A stretch of 64,000 nucleotides of DNA from Bagarius yarrelli (taxonomy: Eukaryota > Chordata > Actinopteri > Siluriformes > Sisoridae), in assembly GCA_005784505.1 (NCBI GenBank), contig VCAZ01000063.1, positions 2,320,501 to 2,384,500 of the forward strand, in the 5' to 3' direction. Both the position numbers and the translations under genes were made by a program. Below the pieces are notes generated by a model that was not told where the DNA came from, did not search any database, and saw only the letters and a program-made list of their open reading frames with translations. Of the stretch, positions 37,179-50,000 are shown piece after piece (within the stretch, counting starts at the first letter, position 1; each line of letters opens with the position of its first letter).

Positions 37179-38320
37179 GTGAGTAAAGTAAACTGCGAGT
37201 CGAATGTGTTTTTATTTCAATATTAATCGTCTCAGTACACCGAGGGAAAAAAAAATCATTTTAGTGGTGTTTTGGCGCGCGCCTTGATTGACCCGACATT
37301 TTTCACTTTTTTCCCCCAGCTAAGTTTGTTGTACTGACTATCAGCCTTTCTACCACAAAAAGTTATTAAAGTTTAAGTGATTTAAATATCTATTTTCGGT
37401 TTTGTCAGACATTGTAGTTCGTAGTTGACTAAATAAAGATGCCTATTAGTGTCATGGTTAAGATGTCGAGCCTTTAATAATCCAGCATGCTAACTGATTT
37501 AGCTAGAAAAGTGAACTTTTGTACGCCCGGTGACCCGCTAACCTTTTTAATGGTTTCTAGTGGTTAATTTAAAGTATAAAATAAAATTGGCACTGTTGTT
37601 CAATTGTTTGCAGAAATTCTACAGGGTCAAAGCATCACAGCAGCTTCAGCATCAGTGTGAGAGTTAAACAAGCTGATTTTTGGCTTAATTTGAAAAAGTT
37701 TGGTTTGAAAAAAAAATAAGTCTACCAAATTGTGATCTTACTTGTATACCTTTAAGTAAAATATCATATTCAGGTGTCAGGAATAATTGACATGTTTTCA
37801 CTTTTAGGATCTTCAGAAACAGCGCCATGTGATGACGATGGCGAACGGCTTCATCTTACCGGAGGGCAAAATGACGCCCAATACACTGTTTGTCGGAGGC
37901 ATAGACATGAAGGTGGGCCGCGGTGTACCGGTTTCTCTGAACTGAAACACATTAAATGCTTGTCTAAACGTGGTGTTTTGTTGGTGCAGGTTGAGGAAAA
38001 CGAGATTCGAGATTTCTTTGCTCGGTTCGGTGCCGTGAAGGAAGTTAAGATCATCACCTACCGCGGAGGAATATGCAAAGGGTGAGGAGGCTACAGACAG
38101 ATCCAATTAACCACAGACACCAAAGTCCACCCATAGGACAGGCTCCTGTTTTTATTTTATGTTATTACTAAGTGTCTACAACGATGAATTATTCTTTAGT
38201 CAACCGGCTTTTTAGAAAAGTTTGACACAAGTTCACTAAGGCCATAGTGGGTCGTCAGGGCTGCAAGGCCTTCTGCTGGGCTAAACACCCAAATCACTAA
38301 CACATTTAAAGATGTGTGTG

Positions 38321-38391
<71 letters not shown>

Positions 38392-41300
38392 TAAAGGTAT
38401 TAACTTATTCCTAATTTTCTTTTTCATTTCATATTTTCTGTTTGGTTGTGCTGCTACAGGAAGTGCATGTTTGTTTAGAGCTCCAATCTAATCATACTTT
38501 AGCCAACAGGTGTTGATTTAGGGATGGACGATATGACCCAAATTTCAGTCATTTTTTTTTTACAGTAACGATATATTTCCTGAAATATTTATGTAAATAT
38601 GTAGTTGTTTGTGGAGAAATTAACAAAAATGGCCTTTATATAACAAATAAACTTTTTAAATACTTGATAAAAGAAAAAATGGACTGTATTATTCCCATAA
38701 ATTTTGTTTCCTTTTATTTGCCATTCAATTCAATATGAACTTGTATTAAATTGACTATAACAACAAATTTCACTGTTCATTAGGTCACTGTTGTGTGGAC
38801 AAACCTTACCTTATAAACTTACCTCAATTTACATTTCTTCACGGGTATATTATAAATATTACTGTAAAATATAAATATGTAAACACTTACAAAACACAAC
38901 TGAAAAAATCCTTATCTGAAAAAATCGTTCAAGTTAGCCATGCCCACTTAATTTACATATCGCGGTATGCACCGATTAAAATCTATTATGATTTTTATAA
39001 TTTATTATGGTTGGCAGTTTTTTTTTTTTTCCGTGGTAACAATATATATTGTTAAATTTCCCTGCCCAGGTCGGGATTAAAGAAATCTGCTGTTAGACTG
39101 TGTTTCTGTTAAATACTGAATATTTTTGCAGCTGTTGTGTTATGATTATTTTAAGAGGTGGATTAGTTTAGATAAGGCATCACTAAATACCAATGCAGGG
39201 GCCCAGCAGTGGCAACTGGGTGGTGCTGGTAATCGAACCCTGATCTTCCAATTAGAGCTTCAACACCTTAACCACTGCACAATCACTTATATTTCTATTG
39301 CTTTTTCTTTTATTAAAAAAAAGTTTAATAATGTATTTAATAATAATTATGCGGTAGAAAAGATTTGATTGTAAACATGTGATTTCTGTTATTCAGCCTA
39401 TTGGTTTATTTTACCTCCTTTCTTGTTTGCGCACACATACAATTGATATAAAGACAGAAAGAGAAGACAACGCCTCTGTTATTGATGCTTTTTTTCCCTC
39501 CTCCCTCCTCTAGTTACGGGTTCGTTTACTTTAGTGAAGACGTCGACATCCAGACTATCGCTGAAGTAAGGAAGTTCTTGTTGAACGTTATTATAGATAT
39601 ACTAATGATAGAAGATTGTGATGTTTGCTGATGATCCATAACTTGTTTACGTTAGGAAGGCGTTGACTTAGACTTGTACCATTAATAGGTGGCTAAATAT
39701 CTCTTCTTCCCAGCAACAGGTCACTTTTAAAGGAAAGAAACTTAAACTGGGTCCTGCAATCATGAAGGAGCGAAGTTCTCGTGAGTCAGGTTTTCAAGGT
39801 TTGTCTTTTTTTGTTTGTTTTCTTTATATTTATTTTTTGTTACATTTTATGTTACATTTACATTTCTCGCATTTGGCAGAGCAACTGATATTTATCTAAT
39901 TTATACAACGGTGCACTTGGGGGTTAAGGGCCTTGCTAAGGGGCCCAGAAGTGATAACTTGGTGCTGGGATTAAAACCCACAATCTTTCAGTTAAAAGGT
40001 TCATCATGCTTACCACTACTTTTAATGGTGTACAAGAGCCCACATGATCACTTGGACCGCTTAGCACCTATGCTGTGCTGCACAGTGTCCTGTCACCCTT
40101 TTATCAGTGGTTAAGGTGTTAGACGGCTGATCAGAAGTTTGTATGTTCAGTTCCCAGGACCACAACAGTGCCACCCTGAGCAAGCCCCCTAGTGTACAGA
40201 TTAATAAAATATGAGATAAATGTAAGTCGCTCTGGATAAGGGTGTCTGCCAAATTCCGGAAATGTATCAGAGCCAGCATTTATTTATCCAGCCATTTGTA
40301 AATCAATAGCTCTTTTGTGGGTTTGGACTAACTTCAATTCCCACATGCATTAGTGAGGCTCGACTGTCCATAATGCTGTCACCAGTTTACTAATTGTCCT
40401 CTTTTGTACTGAAACTGGATACTGGGACACGCCACAAGACTTGCTGTTTTGAAGATACTGTGACTCAGCTGTCCATCACTATTTGACGGACGTTTCAGAA
40501 TCACTCAGATACTTGGTCTTTATTATTTTCCTAATTCCAACACGTCACAGTCAAGAATTGCCTTCAGTTACTGCCCGATGTTTCCCACTCCCCCGCAGGT
40601 GTTTTTTAATAAGACTATCAATATTAATAGTCACAAATCTTACACAGGTCTATGAGGAACAACAGATCTAAAATTGACAGTTATTCTTATTCGTTTTAAC
40701 AATGAAATTATACAAACAATAAAAACTATTAATGCAGACAAAAAAATACAAAAATGTAGCTTTTTGCATGACAAATAAGGTCTGTGGTTGCTCGCTACTT
40801 TTGTATTCAGGAACTATACTGTGGTTCCCTGAAACTTGCTATGATTACATGCTGTCATTATACAGGTTCTGTTCAATCACCTTTGATGGGTCCATCACAA
40901 TGGGTAGGCCCCTCCCCCTGTGTCTACTGTACCTGCTGCCCTCCCAACCTGGTTACGCCCTCCATGCTCAGTGGCAGTTCACAGTACCTCCAGGTAATTA
41001 TCATCTTACACTTGTATTCTTCATATTGCTTCTAATTATGAACCTTTAACTGTGCTCGATATAGTATGTTAGTCTGCAATGCAATGCTGAGGCATCAATC
41101 AGCAAATTCAACCTTTTAGAAAAGATATTTGCTTTCCAGTGATTATTGAATTCAAACAGGTTATAAATATAAGCAAATCAGTGTTCTTTAGTTTTGTTGG
41201 ACTTGCTCTAAAAAGACATGAGTATCAGTTATATCTTTTATATCCATATGATGTGTGTTTTTTTTTTTTTTTTTTTTTTTTTTACCTCTAGCCATATTCT

Positions 41301-42688
41301 TACCCAAGTTTTCCAGGATTAATGATTCCTCAGATGCCTATGAATTATAACCAGACACCCTACCCTTACCCGGTATGCAGTCACCAAAAGCACAACCATT
41401 CCGTATCTGACCTTTTCCAAGATATGTGCTGAACTTGCATATTACCTAACATATTAACAGAACCAGTGTCATCATATATCATTTATTTCTAAAAAAGATC
41501 AGTAGTATTTAGCACATCTGTACATGTGGGATAACCTGTTGTGTAGATCTGTGTTAAAATATCGTTTATATGTCATTATGATAGAGTATCGGCATTGTGC
41601 ATTGGTATTGTACCTCTAGATTTATGGTTATGTTGATATTTAAAAGAAACCATTAGTGTGTGTCAAACCACTTACTCTTCCGCTCCTGTCGTTGTCACTG
41701 ACACATACAGCCATTGTCTCAAAAGCAAACATGGCGGAAATAATTAGTTTTTTAATATTAAAAAAACTATAAATATTAGAACAAAAATATTTGTTTTACC
41801 TTATTTCCGGTATTGCAATATGGACTGTATCGTCATATTGTGTTTTGACCCATATATATCATGATGCGTATCGTATCGTGAGGCCCTTGCTAATACACAG
41901 CTATATCGTTATGTTTTGAATGGTTTGTCCAAAGACCACTAGTGGATATCGACTTATATATTTAGTATTTAGATTAATTTAGGTCATGATGTACTTTGAC
42001 ATCTGAGTGTTGTTTTGTTTTTTTTGTTTTTTTACTAATAATAGTCCTTTCTTCTTTCTTTGTGCCAGTATTCCCTGCCACAGTGGTGTGGTGACCAGAG
42101 GACAAGGTTTATGAATCAGGTCTGTAGTATTTATTTCAGAAATAACATTGAAAATCAGTTATATCAAATATATATGAATAACCAGTCCTTTAAATCTGTT
42201 AGTGTATAAACAAAATTTATAATTTATAATGATATTTATAATTTAGCGATCAATGCTACATTCAGCCAGGCTGCAACAAGGGGCTACTCCCCCTTTCGTT
42301 CTCCTCCCAAAGAGAGCATTGTTTTGCCGACCTTTTAATTATTTATCGGAAATATACGGAATAATCATTTCATCTTAGTTCATTGCGTCCATGGTTTATC
42401 GCACTGTTTTTACTTCCTTTTTCGGTCAGTGCGTCTACCTTGGATTATTTTGCTGTATACAGTGTAAATATAAATATCATTGCTTCCACATTAGATTAAC
42501 CTGTAGTTTACCTGTAGATTAACATTTACATATAATGTTAAAGGTAAGTGCAGGCTGTTGTGTGAACCTAAATAGGTGGCTTGTAGGTGGGCGTAAAAAA
42601 ATATATCATCAGTATGCTTATTCTTATGTTATTTGTATTTCAGAACTTTGTGGATTGTGGAGTTCAGACTGTGCTGACACTTCTGTAG
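37176..42688 (+). CDS. dazl: Deleted in azoospermia-like, germ-cell RNA-binding protein
   Basis: Exons: 37176-37178 (ATG only), 37808-37912, 37990-38081, 39514-39565, 39714-39780, 40866-40993, 41292-41372, 42069-42119, 42644-42688. Together 624 nt, 207 residues, no frame break. The RRM has RNP2 LFVGGI (28-33) and RNP1 KGYGFVYF (66-73), and ends KKLKLGPAIMKERSS. A proline/tyrosine-rich DAZ-type block follows (PYSYPSFPGLMIPQMPMNY, about 150-176), then the C-terminal GVQTVLTLL, like the conserved IQTVVSCL tail. DAZL binds 3' UTRs of germline mRNAs and promotes their translation in germ cells. The length is close to other fish Dazl proteins. It lies next to tbc1d5 in the same orientation, as on human 3p24. 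Confidence 0.95.
38325..38388. repeat. (AT)n microsatellite
   Basis: Near-pure AT dinucleotide run of about 30 units, self-complementary. Confidence 0.95.
39185..39292 (+). repeat. SINE-like repeat, 3' part
   Basis: GCAGGGGCCCAGCAGTGGCAA, GGTGGTGCTGGTAATCGAACC, CTGATCTTCCAATTAGAGC and CAACACCTTAACCACTGC match the 3' half of the family; the 5' half is missing. Confidence 0.65.
39846..40020 (+). repeat. SINE-like repeat (left member of an inverted pair)
   Basis: TTACATTTCTCGCATTTGGCA at the start, then GGGGGTTAAGGGCCTTGCT, AGGGGCCCAGAAGTGATAAC and GGGATTAAAACCCACAATC. Plus orientation, facing a minus copy about 85 nt away in the same dazl intron. Confidence 0.7.
40105..40266 (-). repeat. SINE-like repeat (right member of an inverted pair)
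   Basis: Reverse copy: AGTGGTTAAGGTGTTAGACGG, ACCCTGAGCAAGCCCCCTAG, TAAGTCGCTCTGGATAAGG and GTGTCTGCCAAATTCCGG. With the copy at 39846 it can form a long intronic RNA hairpin. Confidence 0.7.
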
Positions 42689-44535
42689 TCTATTGTGAAG
42701 TGGACAATCTTTTTGGTAAGAACTAACTTCTCTTCTTTAAGAGGAGTCTTTAAAGTTTCAAGAAGCAATACCTATTGGTCTAATAAAGACAAAGATCAGC
42801 TGATTTAAACTAGTCAAATCAGACATGGCTTCTGCTTGGTTGTAATAAAAATCCACATAAAGTACTGGAACCTAGGAACATTTGCTCTCCAATCATTTTA
42901 ATACATTTACAGCATTTGGTAGACGCCCTCATCCAGAGTGACTTACAGTTAACTCATACAACTGAGCAATTAGGGGTTAAGGGCCTTGCTCAGTGACCCA
43001 GCGGTGGTGGCTTGGTGGAGCTAGGAATCAAACCCACGATCTTCGTGTTGGTAGTTCTGAGTTCGAGTTCTGCTAGCAGGAACGGTAACATTCTATGCTA
43101 TTTTGCATCACACAGAATCGATCGTGCGTATCCTGTTAGAAATTAACCTTGTGCATAGTGCGCACTTAGTAGTACAGAATTAATTTCTAAGCTAAGTAAT
43201 TAAAAATACTTCAGATTTGCTTTTTTATTCAACACGATTCCCCCTTTTCATTTTTGTCCATTTACCTCAATATGTTGCTTTCAGCCCCCAAGTCAACGGA
43301 AACCACAGCTGATGTCTTCATGGGAAGGATGTGTAATTGTGGGGAAGCATCTTTAGCATTCTACCTCTGGTGTGATTGATTCTGGGAATAAATCTCCAGC
43401 TCTGGGTGACATCACTGTGATGCCAAATCATGGCCAAGTGGTCAAACGTCTAATAGAAGGCTATAATGTGTGTGTGTGTGTGTAAGACTAAATGCATTTA
43501 CATAATTTTTGTTTAGTTTATTTGTATTGTCCTTTTTCTCCTTTTGTCATACCAAACCTTTAGAAAAAGACACTTTTAAAATCACAGACGTTTGTTTTAT
43601 GTTTGTCGCTCGCTCTTAATGTTTGCACCTCCGTCACTCTTCAAATGCTTCCTGATCTCAAGGCGAAGCGACTGTTCCTGAGGCTTCTGTAAACTGTTCA
43701 GCCAGTTCTGTTCTAAAAGGGAAATAATATCCTATTTGTTGTATAATCTCATTCATGCACCATTATCTAATGTCACAAATTGTAAGCACTCTCCTGGTTT
43801 TATTTTTATATTTATTATTATATTGAACAATTTAAAATTCTAGTGGTTGTTAGTATTTTTATTATTTTTCACTGGATTTTTTTTGTTTTGTTTACGTTAT
43901 AGCGGTGCTTATTTGATTAAATTATTTATTATTATTTATTTATTCCCCTTGGTTCCAAATTATTACTGAAAAGATGCCAGAATAAATTTACTGCATTTAA
44001 ATAAGAATTTTTTTGTTTTTTTTTTTTGGGGAAAAAAATACTTAACCTTGTTTCTGAGGGCTTAAGTCACTCACTGTGTTTGGTCTGTTTTAATCCACTA
44101 ATTAATGATGGAATTAAATTCTTTACATGTTCACTGTTAAATATTAATGTTTGGTATTTGTCCTGAAATTTTTTTTGAAGGTTCACTGTTGGTGTTTTCT
44201 TCTTGTTAACGGTGGGTTTCTTCACGGGGTGTTAATAATAAGAATAATAAGGGTGATGAGTCTGGAATAATATGATTGCAGTTGTCTCTTTTTTTTGTGG
44301 TTGTAACAGATTTCATGCCACCTCAATACTTTAAACCGCATGTTAAACGCTTTTATGAAGTTTCTGGAATCCTTCTAGCTTTCAACTCCCATGGCCTCGT
44401 AAGAACTGTAGTTTCTGCTCTGTTTGATAGCATTGATGAGTCAATCACTGTTTAGTTTTCTGTGTAAACCAGTTTAACAAAAGGTTTGTTTTTTTTCTCT
44501 TGTTTGTAAAGAAATAAAGTTTGCCGTTAAATAAA
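42689..44535 (+). other. dazl: dazl 3' UTR (spliced)
   Basis: The stop exon continues to 42715 and splices at TTTTTG|GTAAGA. The probable next 3' UTR exon begins at 43285 after GTTGCTTTCAG. Two AATAAA signals, 44513-44518 and 44530-44535, mark the end. A stop more than 25 nt before a 3' UTR intron is normally near the limit for nonsense-mediated decay; here the distance is 27 nt, below the usual 50-55 nt rule. Confidence 0.5.
42900..43062 (+). repeat. SINE-like repeat
   Basis: TTTACAGCATTTGGTAGACGC, CCAGAGTGACTTACAGTTAAC, AATTAGGGGTTAAGGGCCTTG and GGAATCAAACCCACGATCTTC. It lies within the intron of the dazl 3' UTR. Confidence 0.75.
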
Positions 44536-44539
44536 TGTT

Positions 44540-45480
44540 TGTGTATCTGTGTTACTTTTATTACAATTGTTTACATATTAAGTGTGTATCCATATACCGA
44601 TCTAATTACAAGGATCTCCAGTTGAGTGTTTTTTACTCTATATGCAACGTGTGTGTTTATACACATATATATATATACACACAATTTCCTGAAAATCTGT
44701 AGCAATGCAAAGTCTAAAAGGGAATTTGAGTTGTATGTTTGACAAATCCCAGAATTATAATTCATACTAATAAACGACAGACAAAATCGTCCAGTAATGA
44801 TTTTTTTTTTTTTGCCTCATAAAGAAATAACTTATAAGATACAGGTTAATCTGATTCTGATCTGGTGACCATCTCATTAGTTTTGTTTTATCTTTATGCA
44901 GTTGCATAATTAACAACTTTAGACTAAACTGTTTGTTTTCTCAATTTTGTAAACTAAAAGCACTTCAGTCAGCACTAAAATCAGTTAAACTGTAAATTAT
45001 GTTCAATTCTTGAGGATAGAAAACGTGATATGTGATTGTTGTAATTTTGTGCATGGTTGAGCGACGCTTTGATCTATGACTGTAAATGTAAACCACTGTA
45101 TGTAATGGTTATAACACTAGATGTAAATCTATTGGATTTGGATATACAGGGTGGAACAGCTGTATTTCCCTCCTTTCCCTCCCTTCCCTATTTCCCCTCT
45201 CATCACTTAGTAAAACTTCTCCAGTGCTGAGTGGAGCTTCAGTCATATACACGCTGTACTGTGGATTTAGAGCTGATGGGAAATGGAGTATTTGGATTGG
45301 TGTAGAATTACTCGAGTTTATAAGAATTTATACTAAAGCTTAATAGACTGAAAGAAGATCTTGGAAAAACACGTTGCCCAAACAATCAGGCTGTTTTTTC
45401 GATGTGGTCGAGCTGCAGGTCAACCCTGATCACTACACTGAACTGAACTGAAACAATAATAAATTGTACACTAAGTGTGT
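44540..45480. other. dazl-pals2 intergenic region
   Basis: No exon, RNA gene or clear transposon seen. AT-rich, with a short ATATAT run near 44660. This interval separates the blocks corresponding to human 3p24 and 7p15. Confidence 0.5.
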
Positions 45481-46018
45481 ATGCGGTGCGCCGTGAAGCC
45501 TCATAGTGAAGCGTTGGCCGAGGGCGTTATTATTCCGCGCATGCGCAGGAACAGAGCCGGATTAACTGACATATAAGATGTCCGTCCGCGCACGCTCTTA
45601 ATGTGGCATTATTATTATTATTATTATTGTCGTTGTCATTGTTATTTTTGCAAGATAACATATGTAAATAGTCATCATCATGAATTCATTATTATAATAA
45701 TAATTATTATTATAATTATAATTATTATTGTTGATATTTTGGAAAGATAAAATGAGTGACTGGTCATCAAATTCTTTATTATTATTGTTGTTGTTGATGT
45801 TGTTATTATTATTATTATTATTATTACAAGATAAAGTAAGTGACTGATAAATGAGTGTTTTTATTACCACGTGGTTCTCGCGCTTTAAAACTGTCCGGAT
45901 TATTAACAGGACGCGGCTGAGATAAAAGCGCACGCACGCGCGCTACGCTACCAAAACGGTAACACGCGCACTGCGGCGCACAAACCGGAGGACTTTACAA
46001 TTTCCACACAAATCATCG
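45480..46018 (+). promoter_or_regulatory. pals2: pals2 promoter and noncoding first exon
   Basis: CpG-containing flank with a perfect NRF1 site GCGCATGCGCA at 45537-45547. A GC-rich noncoding exon ends at 46018 with AATCATCG|GTAAGAAA. Between them lies an ATT-rich repeat block (45605-45840). Transcription may start either side of this block. Confidence 0.5.
45605..45840. repeat. Imperfect ATT trinucleotide/minisatellite block
   Basis: Three runs of TTATTATT separated by related segments containing CAAGATAA and GTGACTG, suggesting a roughly 80-100 bp higher-order unit built on ATT repeats, inside the pals2 promoter region. Confidence 0.75.
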
Positions 46019-46367
46019 GTAAGAAAATAGCTAAAGTCAAAATAGCTGCAGTAGTAAGTATGTCCAGTGTTTTGTTGTGATGTGTCCTATTACTCTCTCA
46101 CTGAGAAATAAACAGTGAATTTGGTAGTATTTTCACAGCCCCATGTAAGCTCAAGACCCAACCAACTGTATGTGTGTGTTGCAGAGTGAGGTGTCATCTG
46201 GCAGAACATAAATTATTAAACAGAAAAGGAAAAATATTGCTGAACTGCACTTCATCTCTGCAGAAACCTGTTAAACTTAAATGTGGAATTAAAGGGAATT
46301 GAGTTGTCCTATTTTTTATGGTGGGATTAAAAACCTTCTCTGACTGATTACAGGTTCCAGTGTGAGG

Positions 46368-46414
46368 CTGAGAGAGAGAGATAGAGGGAGGGGGAGAGAG
46401 AGAGGGAGGGAAAG

Positions 46415-46468
<54 letters not shown>

Positions 46469-46582
46469 GAGAGAGAGAAAGCAAAGAAGAGAGGGATGGA
46501 GAGAGGGAGGGAGGAAGAGAGAGAGAAGGAGGGTGGGAGAGCATGAGGGGGAGGAGAAAAAAACAGAGAGGGGAGAGAGATG
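46368..46582. repeat. Purine-rich (GA)n/GGGA microsatellite block
   Basis: About 200 nt almost entirely of A and G on the plus strand. Open frames across it (R/E-rich on plus, S/L/P-rich on minus) are by-products of low complexity. Confidence 0.9.
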
Positions 46583-46862
46583 GTGATGGGAATGTGCTAG
46601 GAGTGGATTAGGCTTTATCTTTGTAGGGCAGCTGTAGAAAAAAGCGGTGTTAATATCATGTCAGTAGTGTAGAATTGTACGGCATTGTAGTTAGTTTAGC
46701 CTCAAATGTAGGTGTAGCCCCTGTGTTGATTATCTGCATTAATAATTAAAAGCTTTATTCAGTTTTTTAGCAGTATTTTTACTCCACTAATATGGATGTG
46801 GTCATGTGACTGGGTGACGGCTGCATGTGTGATACACTTTATCCCCTGTAAATGTGCAGCAA

Positions 46863-46982
46863 ATGTTAGGAAACCTGAGGGAGTTGCCATCCTCCACCAA
46901 GGCCAATGACATCGACCTCATCTTCCTCAAAGGCATCATGGAAAGGCAAATTGCCAGCTTTTCTGCCAGGGTACTACAGATT

Positions 46983-47034
<52 letters not shown>

Positions 47035-50000
47035 AGCCACCTTACCACATTAGTTTACCAAGGAAAAGTTTGTTGTGTATGTGTGTGTAATTAGGATCGG
47101 GATCGTATAGAGGACATGAAGTTGGAAGCTGTGCAGGCAAATAATGTTGAGCTTGTGAAGGAGATTTTGGGGGTAATTCATGAGATGATTGTTAGAGACC
47201 ACAATGCTGCAGAATTATCACATATCCTCCAGCAACCGCACTTTCAGGTAATTAATAATTACCTTCACTGTCTATTCTCCTCTCTCCATGGCACGTCTTG
47301 TCTCTTCAATAGCATCTGTATTTCTGTCTCATAGTCTCTCCTGGAGGTCCATGATATAGTGGCCTCAAAATCCTATTCTCCGCCCCCGAGAAAGACAGGG
47401 ACTGAAACAACAGTCAACAATGCACTCCTGCAACCTGATGCTGTCCGAATAATCGGCATCCACAAGAAAGCAGGAGTACCTCTGGTTCGTGGGCGCAAGG
47501 GTGAAGTTTAATAGAATAGCAGAGGGGCAATAATCACGAAAGACAAGGGATATATCTGTTTCAGTTGCAGAAAACAATGCATCCAGTACTCCACAGTATA
47601 ATTACCTGTGTGTGTGTGTGTTTAAAACAGGGAGTGACTTTCAGAGTGGAGAGGGACAACATTGTGATCGCTCGAATTCTTTGCGGCGGAATGATTGACA
47701 GGCAGGGCCTGCTTCATGTTGGGGATATCATAAAGGAAGTGAACGGACAGGAAGTGGGTAACAAGCCCACAGAGCTACAGGAGATACTAAAGAACTGCAG
47801 TGGAGAGATCACAATTAAAATCCTGCCAAGCTACACAGATTCAGCCATACCACCACAGGTGTTAGATTAGATTGTACATGCACTCATCACAATTAAAAAC
47901 ACACACTGCTAATTGTTGCTTTATAAATTCGGAAGATCCAGGAATCATGTCTGTTTAAACCTGATACATACAAGATTCATGAAAGATTTCAGTGCAGCAG
48001 AACTGAATATACATATACAAGCTGTATTAAATTGTCTCACTTGTTTTCTAGGTTTATGTAAAGCCACATTTCGACTACAATCCAGCCACTGATAATCTAA
48101 TTCCATGCAGAGAAGCCGGACTCGCCTTTAAGCGGAATGACATCCTTCAGATAGTCAACAGAGAAGACCTGAACTGGTGGCAGGTACGATTTTACCGCTT
48201 TGGATTCATTTTGTTCTGCTAATTCGGAATTGAGAAAGAAACGTTTTTATTGGATGGTTGTGTTGTTTTGATAGGCGTGTCACATGATGGGAGGGGCTAC
48301 AGGGTTAATTCCCAGTCAATTCTTGGAGGAGAAAAGAAAAGCTTTTGTTCCTAAGGACTTGAATAGGACAGGTATGCCATAAGAAATAAACTGAAAGTGA
48401 AGTAAGTAACACTCAAAATTTACAATGGCTCAAGTCATGGAAACAGGAAAAGTAGGTGACTGTAAAAATCAGAGTGACTCTGACACAGGCCAAACGCTAT
48501 GGCTAAATGACCTGGTCAGAGCCCTTACACAACAGGAAGCTTTGTGTATACAGAGAACCAAAAGCAGAAGAAGACTTTCCTGTGTGGCCCTAACCAACAG
48601 AAAAGCTACTGTAGCACAGAGTGCTGAAAAAGTAAAGTACTGCCTCTAATAGAATGGAGATCAGGATAACACAGCAAGCTAAACTTTGTAAACATAATGC
48701 AAACCCCTCACTATTCCACACATTAAAGTACAGTAAATCACTGAGATTATATGATTTAAAATTAATTAATTGCTATATACACTGAGGAAAAAATATTTGA
48801 TCCCATGCTGATTTTGTACATTTGCCCACTGACAAAGAACTGATCATTTTAAAGGGTCGATTTATTCTAAAAGTGAGAGACAGAATAACAACAGACACAT
48901 CTGAAAAAGACACATTTCAAAAAAGTTATAAATTGATGTTTCACTCACTGTAAATTTTCCCCCTTGTTTACTACTAGAGATCTTATGTGGGACAGTGAAT
49001 ATTAAAAACAAGAAGCAAAAGATGTATGTCACTTCAAGGAATGCAGGCAAGTCCCTCAGTGCTTTCTTTACTCCATGCTGAATGTTGACCCTGACCTGTT
49101 TGATGGTGATGAACATGCTGTATTTATTGTGTGAATGGCTGTAGACTTTGACAGTCATGAGCTGCAGATCTATGAGGAGGTAGCATGCCTGCCACCGTTC
49201 CAGAGGAGAACGCTAATCATGATCGGCGCGCAGGGCGTGGGTCGCCGCAGCTTGAAAAAACGCCTGTTAATGCTGCACCCTGAGCGCTATGGAACAACAA
49301 TACCATGTGAGTACTGACCGCTGTCCATCTTGAGACATAAATGATCTATTTAAAGTCTCATTAAGTGGTGGAATAAAGTGCATTTACAGTTTAAAACTAC
49401 TACTACTTGGGTAAATGAATGCATTATCAGGACATCAAATCCTTAGTTAATTTAAAAGAGTATATGGCAGACACAATTCTAACACATTTTTAAGGTTGTT
49501 TTTTAAAAAGTGTCATTTAAAAAGTGCTTCTTTATCTTTACAGCAAAATGTGTAGTTGTCGCAAATGTCCGCTCGTTCAAGTGCCATATGACGGCTAGGA
49601 CACTCATTTGTTATGCAAGTACAAATATGTACATGAAAGAGTTTATGGCATTATTCTTTATCAAATAAGTTTTTATTTAATAATCAAACTGTTATAAAAT
49701 GTTCACATTTTCCAAGTTTATGTTTTTATACAAACCAGAAAAAAACAGCAAAACACAGAAAACTAATAAAAAATCTATGGTCTGTTAATATACATGCCAT
49801 TCTTATAGAATTTTATAAAAAAGCAATTATAAGTGCAACATTTTTATATCTTTTAATAAAAATATTCATAGTGTGTACAAATTGTTTCATTTTATTATTT
49901 TTCTCTTTCATGTGAAAACTAAATGAGTGTTCAACGGGTCACTCTACTGATGGTAGTAATATTAGTAAATACTTTGTGCATTTTTTTTTATTGATGGATG

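Larger units (their letters stand above)
38082..39513 (+). other. dazl: dazl intron with (AT)n and MITE-like sequence
   Basis: Holds an (AT)n microsatellite at about 38325-38388, then a region at about 38520-39068 with GGGATGGACGATATGACCC at its left and CATATCGCGGTATGCACCG near its right, resembling a degraded MITE. A SINE-like fragment at about 39170-39290 follows. Confidence 0.5.

Noticed and set aside
45598..45933. Asparagine-rich 111-codon minus-strand frame
   Set aside because: Translation of the ATT/AAT repeat block.
46194..46586. Open frames of 116 (minus) and 74 (plus) codons
   Set aside because: They translate a GA/CT-rich microsatellite; arginine/glutamate or serine/leucine strings are not protein evidence.
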